Below are positions 40,004 to 45,803 of a DNA stretch of 45,803 nucleotides, in pieces (positions within the stretch are counted from its first letter, which is position 1; each line of letters starts with the position of its first letter). Both the position numbers and the translations under genes were made by a program. Source of the stretch: a virus; IMG/VR virus record IMGVR_UViG_3300012920_005529, positions 1 to 45,803 of that record; one strand, given 5' to 3'. A model generated the notes under the pieces. That model saw nothing but the letters and a program-made list of their open reading frames with translations. It was not told where the DNA came from and made no database searches.

Positions 40004-40011
40004 TATAAATA
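40004..40011 (+). promoter_or_regulatory. Late promoter TATAAATA, leaderless type
   Basis: TATAAATA is followed by AGGGT and then the ATG at 40017. The same 18-base stretch occurs on the minus strand at 34397-34380. A transcript would start at or near the ATG. Confidence 0.7.
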
Positions 40012-40016
40012 AGGGT

Positions 40017-40418
40017 ATGGCAGTCACGAATACACCAAAAAGAGTCTACAAAGATATCGACATGGCATTCAAGCCAAATCTTCTTACAAAAGATGTCGGT
40101 AAAAAAGTAGATGTAAATGCCGTCAAACAAGCATTAAAAAATATCTTGTTGACGAGGAAAGGCGAGAAACCATTTCAACCGAACTATGGTTCTGGCATTT
40201 ACGATCTATTGTTTGAACCAATGGATTACTTTGTAAGTAGTATTATGCAAAAAGAAATTGAAACGACTTTGACTAATTACGAACCAAGAATTGAATTGAT
40301 TGATGTTCAATGTAATCCAAATTTTGATTTGGATAATTACGAAATAAGAATAGAATTTTATGTAGTCGGTGTGAAAGAACCACAGGTCTACACAAACGTA
40401 TTAGAGAGATTAAGATAA
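40017..40418 (+). CDS. 25: Baseplate wedge protein gp25
   Basis: The 133 residues compare with 132 in T4. KRVYKDIDMAFKPNLLTKDV, then VKQALKNILLTRKGEKPF and GSGIYDLLFEP, are the lysozyme-like gp25 signature. It is one of the most conserved baseplate proteins and recruits the sheath. Its ATG sits immediately after a late promoter. The stop overlaps the PAAR start by one base. Confidence 0.93.
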   Translation: MAVTNTPKRVYKDIDMAFKPNLLTKDVGKKVDVNAVKQALKNILLTRKGEKPFQPNYGSGIYDLLFEPMDYFVSSIMQKEIETTLTNYEPRIELIDVQCNPNFDLDNYEIRIEFYVVGVKEPQVYTNVLERLR

Positions 40419-40741
40419 TGCCATTTGCTGCACACTTAGGAGATATAACAACAAATGCACATGGATGCCAAACAGCAGTTCCGATTGATACATCAGGAAC
40501 TAATGTTGCACTTGCAGCTGGTGTTACAATTGATGGAGTCTCTGCAGCTGTCGTTGGAAGTCAATTACAAGCACACACAATATTATCTGGTTCGAGTTGT
40601 GTACCACATGTTGGTCAGACAGTAACATCTGGAAGTACAACAGTTTTAGTTGGTGGCAAACCATTAGCATATCAGGGGGCAACTGTATCGTGTCCAGGAA
40701 CAATAACAGGTGCAGCAGGAACGGTAACTGTTGGCGCATAA
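40418..40741 (+). CDS. PAAR-domain spike tip protein (gp5.4-like)
   Basis: This 107-residue protein is Gly/Ala/Val/Thr-rich with GDITTNAHGCQTA at the start, IDGVSAAVVGSQLQAHTILS and VGGKPLAYQGATVSCPGTI. It matches the PAAR fold of T4 gp5.4, which binds metal and sharpens the spike. His/Cys positions around VPHVGQT and SCPG are likely metal ligands. The position between gp25 and gp6 is the usual one. Confidence 0.87.
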   Translation: MPFAAHLGDITTNAHGCQTAVPIDTSGTNVALAAGVTIDGVSAAVVGSQLQAHTILSGSSCVPHVGQTVTSGSTTVLVGGKPLAYQGATVSCPGTITGAAGTVTVGA

Positions 40742-40761
40742 GAAAATAAAAAGAGTCTAAA

Positions 40762-42681
40762 ATGGCAGTAAGAAAATTAACAGAATTAGAATTTGATCAA
40801 ATCAAAACAAACCTAAAGACTTTCTTGTCTGATCAGTCGCAATATTCTGATTACGACTTTGAAGCGTCTGGTCTTTCCGTTTTGATGGATCTATTAGCAT
40901 ACAATACTCAATATAATGCAATGTTAGCACATATGGTAACTAATGAAGCATTCTTAGACTCTGCAGTTAAAAGAAGTTCGGTTGCTTCTATTGCAAAAAC
41001 TATGGGTTATACAGCAAGATCTGCTCGTGCTTCGGCTGCTGTAATTAATCTTACAATCACAAATATACCTTCTTCATATACAAGCAGTTCTTTTACATTA
41101 TCAAAAGAAAGAGTATTCACAGCTTCTTCTAACGGTAAAACATTTAAGTTTTTCCCAGACAAAGATTATACAGTAAACAAAACACAAGTAAATGGTGTAG
41201 ACGGATTTTATTTTACAGATGTAAGACTCGTAGAAGGAGTTAGAGTTGATAATTCAGAAATCATAGACGCAACTTCTTTATCTGGACCAGTCTTAATGGC
41301 TAATCCTAATGTTGATACAACAACAGTTACTGTTTCTGTTCAAGAAAGTATAAGTGATAGTACAAGCACAACATTTAATTTTGCAGATAATATTTTAAAT
41401 GTTACATCAACTTCAAACATATTTTTTATAGAAGAAGCATTAAATGGATTTTATGAAGTAAGATTCGGTGATGGTGTTATTGGTAGAAAATTAACAGCAG
41501 GTAATATTGTTCGTCTTAATTACATTGCAGCAGGTGGTCCAGCAGCAAACGGTATAAAATCATTTACACCGCCTAGCGTATTTATTGGAAGTGGTGAAAC
41601 AGTTTCTGTAAGTCTTGTAACTCAGTCATCTGGTGGTGCAGAACAAGAAACTGTAGACAGCATTCGTTTCAATGCACCCAGATTTAACGCCACGAAAAAT
41701 AGAGCGGTAACGAGTAATGATTATCAAGCACTTATTCTTTCTTCAAACCCAAACGTAAAATCAGTTGCTGTCTGGGGTGGTGAGGATAATGACCCACCAA
41801 TTTATGGTAAGGTGTTTATTTCACTGCAAGCAAAACCTGGATTGGTAATTACACAAGATGATAAAGATACTCTGCTAAGAGAAACTATTGCACCAAGACA
41901 ACCAGTTTCTATTACAGCTGAGTTTGTAGACCCAGAATTTACTTTCATAGGATTGAATGTTGGTGTTACATATGACTCTAAGAAAACTACATTAACAGAG
42001 GGTGCACTAACAACTCTTGTAAATAATGAAATCACTAGCTATTTTGATACACAACTAAACGCATTGGATAGGAACTTTTATTATTCTGTCCTTTCATCTA
42101 GGATTGTTAATTTATCAAACTCTTTCATTGCCGTTAATTTAGAACTAAGATTACAAAAAAGAGTAACACCATCTTTAAATACAATCGTTAAATATACATT
42201 ACCATTCAATAATAAGGTTCAACCACTTTCAGTTTCAAGTGGATTCTTTAGTGCTAAAATTGACCAAGCAACTTACTCTGTTTATGCTGCAGATGTTCCT
42301 GACTCTAATGTCGTTGCACCAGCATATAATGGTAAAGGAACAATCGTACTTAAAACATCAGATAAAAATGTTGTTGTGGATGCAAACGCAGGAACTATTG
42401 ATTATGATACAGGTAAAATAGAATTCAATGCACTTAATATTCAAGCGATATCTGGTTCTCACTCTACATTGAGTGTAACTTGTCAACCGCATGAAAGTCA
42501 AAAAGATATTAAAACAGATATCTTACTTAGAACAACACAAATAAATGAAAATGGTTCCGCAGTTGTACCACAACCCTCTAAAAACTATATTTTGTCTCAA
42601 GACAACTCAACACCTGATATCCCAAACAATATAAGAGCAGGAACCACCGTAAAATTAGAAGCAAGAATAACGGATAGATAA
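40762..42681 (+). CDS. 6: Baseplate wedge protein gp6
   Basis: The 639 residues compare with 660 in T4. The start KLTELEFDQIKTNLKTFLSD, then FEASGLSVLMDLLAYNTQYN and EAFLDSAVKRSSVASIAK, is the classic gp6/J-like opening. FNAPRFNATKNRAVTSNDYQ marks the second conserved core. gp6 forms the inner ring of the baseplate. It starts 20 bases after the PAAR stop and ends two bases before the next gene. Confidence 0.93.
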   Translation: MAVRKLTELEFDQIKTNLKTFLSDQSQYSDYDFEASGLSVLMDLLAYNTQYNAMLAHMVTNEAFLDSAVKRSSVASIAKTMGYTARSARASAAVINLTITNIPSSYTSSSFTLSKERVFTASSNGKTFKFFPDKDYTVNKTQVNGVDGFYFTDVRLVEGVRVDNSEIIDATSLSGPVLMANPNVDTTTVTVSVQESISDSTSTTFNFADNILNVTSTSNIFFIEEALNGFYEVRFGDGVIGRKLTAGNIVRLNYIAAGGPAANGIKSFTPPSVFIGSGETVSVSLVTQSSGGAEQETVDSIRFNAPRFNATKNRAVTSNDYQALILSSNPNVKSVAVWGGEDNDPPIYGKVFISLQAKPGLVITQDDKDTLLRETIAPRQPVSITAEFVDPEFTFIGLNVGVTYDSKKTTLTEGALTTLVNNEITSYFDTQLNALDRNFYYSVLSSRIVNLSNSFIAVNLELRLQKRVTPSLNTIVKYTLPFNNKVQPLSVSSGFFSAKIDQATYSVYAADVPDSNVVAPAYNGKGTIVLKTSDKNVVVDANAGTIDYDTGKIEFNALNIQAISGSHSTLSVTCQPHESQKDIKTDILLRTTQINENGSAVVPQPSKNYILSQDNSTPDIPNNIRAGTTVKLEARITDR

Positions 42682-42683
42682 TA

Positions 42684-45600
42684 ATGGCTAGATCTGCACC
42701 AAGATTTAAAAGGTTTATAGAATCGATTGCTATTACCAATGCAGGTAATAATTATTCCTCAATTGCAGGAGAAACAGAACTCTTTATATCTGCACCCTCT
42801 GGAAGTCCTGAGTCTGATCAGATTCAAGCAGTTGCTACTTTAGATATTCAAAACGGTTCAATTGCAGGAGTTACAATAACTAATGAGGGTGATGGTTATG
42901 GTACTACACCTGAAGTTATAATTCGTTCTGGTATTGGTCTTGGAACTTCATCTCTTACAAGCACAACTGTTGCAGATACTAGAAGAGATGCTGGAACATA
43001 TACTGGGATTCCAATTGTATCTTCAAAATCTGGAACAGGTGCACTTGCAACTGTCGTTGTAGATTCAAATGGTGCAGTAACTTCTGTTACTGTTACAACC
43101 ACAGGATCTAAATATTGCGAAGGAGAAACTGTTACAATAACAGATATCTCTATTGGTGGTGTAAACAATGCCACTGATATGACATTTACTATCGCTCAAC
43201 TAACTGGCGGTGGTAATGGTGCAATCCTTACACCAGTTTTAAATACACTTGCTAAACAACCTGCGTATTTTCACGACAATATGTCGTATCTTATCGACTC
43301 TCAAATACCAGATTATATTCACACAGATTACCCTAACTTTGCAAGGTTTATAAAAGATTACTTTAGATATATGGATCTTGGACCAACTGAGTTGGGTGCA
43401 TTAAATCTTGTAGACGGTCAAACGAAACACGCTCCAAATCATCTTCTTCAAGAGTTAATCGACAAATTAAATCTTGATCACAATATAGAAGCCACAGATG
43501 ATTTCTTACAACCATTATTAGAGCAATATGCAATTGACTTTCCAGCTTCTGCTGAGGTTGATTCAAGACTCCTTATTAAACACGTCAGAGACTTTTTCGA
43601 ATCAAAGGGTTCAAGAAAAGGTGTTGAACAATTCTTTAAAATGTTGTTCAATGAAGATGTTGAGGTATTCCTTCCATCAGAATTTATATTAAGACCTTCT
43701 GATGGTATCTTCCAAAAAGAATTAACAATCAAAGCATATGCAAATACTGAAATATCTCCACAACCAGATCCTCTAAGTCTTAGAGGTAAACGTGTCGATG
43801 TTCACTATTACGAATCGACAGCATCTATTACAGCAAGGAAAGTAATTAATACATCTGTAACTCGTGTTAAAGAAATTGCTTATACTGCACCAACTGCATA
43901 TGAGATGACTCTTGACCTTCCTGGAGGCACGATAATTCCTGGACAGGGTGTTGAGGGTGAATTGACAGCTGTTATTGGTGGTAGGATTGCAACTGTAGGA
44001 ACTATCGGTGCAGCAGATGCACTAAGAACTGCAGGAACATATGATATTGATACAGGCTTTTCTACAAACGGAAATGGTTCAGGTGCACAATTTACAGTAG
44101 TTGTAAACTCCTCTGGTGCAGCAAGTATTACAGTTGATACAGTTGGAGATAATTATGCACCAGATGAAACGATTACAATACCAGACTCACTTTTAGGTGG
44201 CGGTGGAGCAGCTGCACTTACATTTAAAGTTGCTACAATCACAAACGGTAAAATTTTCTCAGTAACTATTACCAATGCTGGTGCAGGTTATTCTGCAAAC
44301 CCTGCTGTTATCATTCAACCAAATGCAGCAGATACTATTACAACCACAGCAGTTATTGATACAAGGTTGACGAATGGCTCATTATCTAATACAGTATTTG
44401 TTAACAACGTACAGGGTGTTGGATATAATCACGTACCAACTTTAATTCTTAATACCGATGCAGTAAGATCTTGGATTGGTCTTGAAGGTCTTGGTGATGT
44501 TATTGATAATAAGACTGCATTCCTCACACGTGTGCTTAATAGTGTCGCACTTAAAACAAACTCAGGCACTACAAATGGTGGGTTTGTTATAGGTGAAACA
44601 TTTAAAGTTTCAGAAACTGGTGATATTCTTGGTGTATATGCAATAGATTACTTTGCACAAGATTATACAATCACAGGTATTGATAACAACGCACTGGTAC
44701 GAATAAAAACTCTAGATGCAAATAAGTATCCATCTGTGCTTGAAGTTATATCAACTGGTACAGGTTTCCAAAGATCTACTTTTGATTTCGTTCTTAGATC
44801 TGAAACAAATGAAACGGCAACAATTACTTGTAACACAGGTTTCTCTCATACATTTCCTGGAGCATTTAAAAACTCTCGTGGTTTCTTGTCTGATGCAAAC
44901 AAAATTCAAGACAACGCAGTCTATCAAAACTTTGCATATCAGGTAAGAACTTCTAGACCAAAAACACAATGGGGTGAATTACTAGATCGTATTGCACACC
45001 CTGCAGGTATGATAGCTTGGACTGATTTGCAGATATTGCAAACAGTAAACATGGGCGAAAACTTTAACGCACTTCCTGATGTTATCGTATTCCGTCTGTT
45101 TGCTGAAATTGAGAATCCACTCGTTCAGGATGTACCAGTATTATTCTTCCACAAACCAGCAATTACAGATTCAGTAGATTGGGCTGATCAGAGAACAGGT
45201 GCATCAACTGATACTATATTGTTATTCCCTCATCTTGGTAAAGTTGAGAGCCCAGATGTGGATGATCAGATTAATAAATTTGATGTTACAATGGCTAAGA
45301 CTGAAAGCGTTGACTGGTCAGAAGCTGTTGCGAAAGACGTACATTTACCTGCTATCACCGATTCGGTTGATTGGTCTGAATTAGTTGACCTTTTACTCGT
45401 TATTCTTCGTGAGCCAGTAGATTCTGTTGACTGGTCAGAAACTGTTACACGAGTTGTAGAACTAAATAAAACAGAAAGTATTGATTGGTCTGAGGTTGTT
45501 TCAAAACAACCAAATCTTGTCAAAACAGAATCTGTTGATTGGTCTCAAGCAGTAGCAAAAGAATCTGATACTGTAAGAACAGATGCTTATGAATTCGATG

Positions 45601-45737
45601 ATGCAAGTGTATTATTATTCACTGGTGCACAGACAGAAGAAATAGCTTGGGGCGAAAGCGGTCAAATTATCGCTCAGAATTATGCAGGAGATTATTTCGC
45701 TGAAGATTATGTTGGCGAAGTTAGAAGTATTTCTTAA
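42684..45737 (+). CDS. Large baseplate wedge/tail fibre protein
   Basis: The 1017 residues start with fibre-like repeats (about 15-190), for example VTITNEGDGYGTTPEVII. A conserved middle follows (about 200-400: YFHDNMSYLIDSQIPDYIH, FARFIKDYFRYMD and KGVEQFFKMLFNEDVEV). More GxGY repeats lie at about 440-620, then a further domain, and finally six SVDWSE-type repeats (about 830-955). The middle recalls baseplate wedge proteins of marine T4-like phages that stand where T4 has gp7/gp8. The repeats suggest attachment of fibres or host contact. Confidence 0.75.
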   Translation: MARSAPRFKRFIESIAITNAGNNYSSIAGETELFISAPSGSPESDQIQAVATLDIQNGSIAGVTITNEGDGYGTTPEVIIRSGIGLGTSSLTSTTVADTRRDAGTYTGIPIVSSKSGTGALATVVVDSNGAVTSVTVTTTGSKYCEGETVTITDISIGGVNNATDMTFTIAQLTGGGNGAILTPVLNTLAKQPAYFHDNMSYLIDSQIPDYIHTDYPNFARFIKDYFRYMDLGPTELGALNLVDGQTKHAPNHLLQELIDKLNLDHNIEATDDFLQPLLEQYAIDFPASAEVDSRLLIKHVRDFFESKGSRKGVEQFFKMLFNEDVEVFLPSEFILRPSDGIFQKELTIKAYANTEISPQPDPLSLRGKRVDVHYYESTASITARKVINTSVTRVKEIAYTAPTAYEMTLDLPGGTIIPGQGVEGELTAVIGGRIATVGTIGAADALRTAGTYDIDTGFSTNGNGSGAQFTVVVNSSGAASITVDTVGDNYAPDETITIPDSLLGGGGAAALTFKVATITNGKIFSVTITNAGAGYSANPAVIIQPNAADTITTTAVIDTRLTNGSLSNTVFVNNVQGVGYNHVPTLILNTDAVRSWIGLEGLGDVIDNKTAFLTRVLNSVALKTNSGTTNGGFVIGETFKVSETGDILGVYAIDYFAQDYTITGIDNNALVRIKTLDANKYPSVLEVISTGTGFQRSTFDFVLRSETNETATITCNTGFSHTFPGAFKNSRGFLSDANKIQDNAVYQNFAYQVRTSRPKTQWGELLDRIAHPAGMIAWTDLQILQTVNMGENFNALPDVIVFRLFAEIENPLVQDVPVLFFHKPAITDSVDWADQRTGASTDTILLFPHLGKVESPDVDDQINKFDVTMAKTESVDWSEAVAKDVHLPAITDSVDWSELVDLLLVILREPVDSVDWSETVTRVVELNKTESIDWSEVVSKQPNLVKTESVDWSQAVAKESDTVRTDAYEFDDASVLLFTGAQTEEIAWGESGQIIAQNYAGDYFAEDYVGEVRSIS
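45166..45560 (+). repeat. Tandem coding repeats, T-(D/E)-S-(V/I)-DW-(S/A)-(E/D/Q)
   Basis: Six copies read DSVDWADQ, ESVDWSEAV, DSVDWSELV, DSVDWSETV, ESIDWSEVV and ESVDWSQAV, near 45170, 45303, 45360, 45420, 45474 and 45528. Spacing is about 19 residues, except for the wider gap after the first. DNA between copies differs at third positions, so the repeat is kept at protein level. Confidence 0.85.
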
Positions 45738-45754
45738 TTGGCGTATAAATTCGT

Positions 45755-45762
45755 TATAAATA
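45755..45762 (+). promoter_or_regulatory. Late promoter TATAAATA for the next gene
   Basis: Exact consensus, with near-match TATAAATT at 45744-45751. CTAGGAGAAA at the window end is a ribosome binding site for a gene that starts just beyond it. Confidence 0.75.
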
Positions 45763-45803
45763 AGGAACAGATATTAATATTAAAACACATCAACTAGGAG
45801 AAA

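Noticed and set aside
45166-45560. Regular repeats as a CRISPR-like array
   Set aside because: The repeats are conserved as protein, differ at third codon positions and lie inside a long open frame. No CRISPR array is seen anywhere in the window.
1-45803. Insertion sequences, integrase or attachment sites
   Set aside because: No transposase, integrase or matching flanking repeats were found. The window looks like a lytic phage genome.

Overview
The window is part of the genome of a T4-like marine myovirus. It is AT-rich, almost fully coding, and has many 1-8 bp gene overlaps. Recognisable T4-type genes are gp33, gp59, gp32, gp4, gp48, gp53, a gp27-like hub, a gp5-like protein, gp25, a PAAR tip protein, gp6 and a gp26-like protein. 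TATAAATA late promoters precede many of these units. The host is inferred to be an AT-rich marine proteobacterium, most likely an alphaproteobacterium of the SAR11 kind. This rests on the permuted two-piece tmRNA, a DUF1289 gene, and curli genes that I remember from T4-like pelagiphages. No photosynthesis gene is present, so nothing points to a cyanophage.

Layout. 1-6240: small early genes behind sigma70-like promoters, a tRNA-Asp, two HExxH paralogues, an SGNH protein, a possible nuclease and an HTH protein. 6241-12513 (minus strand, late promoter at 12573-12580): two small membrane proteins, CsgF, CsgG, a curlin-like protein, a FecR-domain protein, a CHASE2-adenylate cyclase, and a conserved marine-phage protein. 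12624-22558 (plus strand): a block of methyltransferase, glycosyltransferases, radical SAM enzyme, sugar epimerase, Rieske oxygenase, two SGNH proteins, a DUF1289 protein, alternative oxidase and NodU-type carbamoyltransferase. 22569-28538: PhoH, a PD-(D/E)XK exonuclease, a second radical SAM enzyme, a circularly permuted tmRNA, a SleB-like hydrolase and a second epimerase. 28480-30781: gp33-gp59-gp32, a terminator, then a glutamine-riboswitch-like RNA with a Cys-rich mini-ORF inside it and a YRG-repeat peptide behind it. 30824-34832 (minus): tape-measure candidate, gp26 with a likely -1 frameshift extension, a tail-tube-fold protein, a structural protein and gp4. 34873-45737 (plus): baseplate genes gp48, gp53, gp27, gp5, gp25, PAAR, gp6 and a 1017-residue wedge or fibre protein.

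How the genes may work together. Early genes use host-type promoters and structural genes use TATAAATA late promoters. At two divergent junctions the early and late promoters interleave, which suggests a physical early-to-late switch. The curli, FecR and cyclase operon could build an outer-membrane pore or surface fibre late in infection and raise cAMP. The sugar, radical SAM and carbamoyl block looks like surface-glycan or small-molecule modification. AOX offers a quinol bypass for respiration. The phage tmRNA would rescue stalled ribosomes and tag their products. The riboswitch would tie a late peptide to glutamine (nitrogen) status.

The most notable items are the permuted phage tmRNA, the curli-FecR-CHASE2 cyclase operon, the riboswitch with an ORF in its P2 arm, the TTTTTTC frameshift site between gp26 and its extension, the AOX gene, and strong enrichment of the palindrome CTGATCAG.
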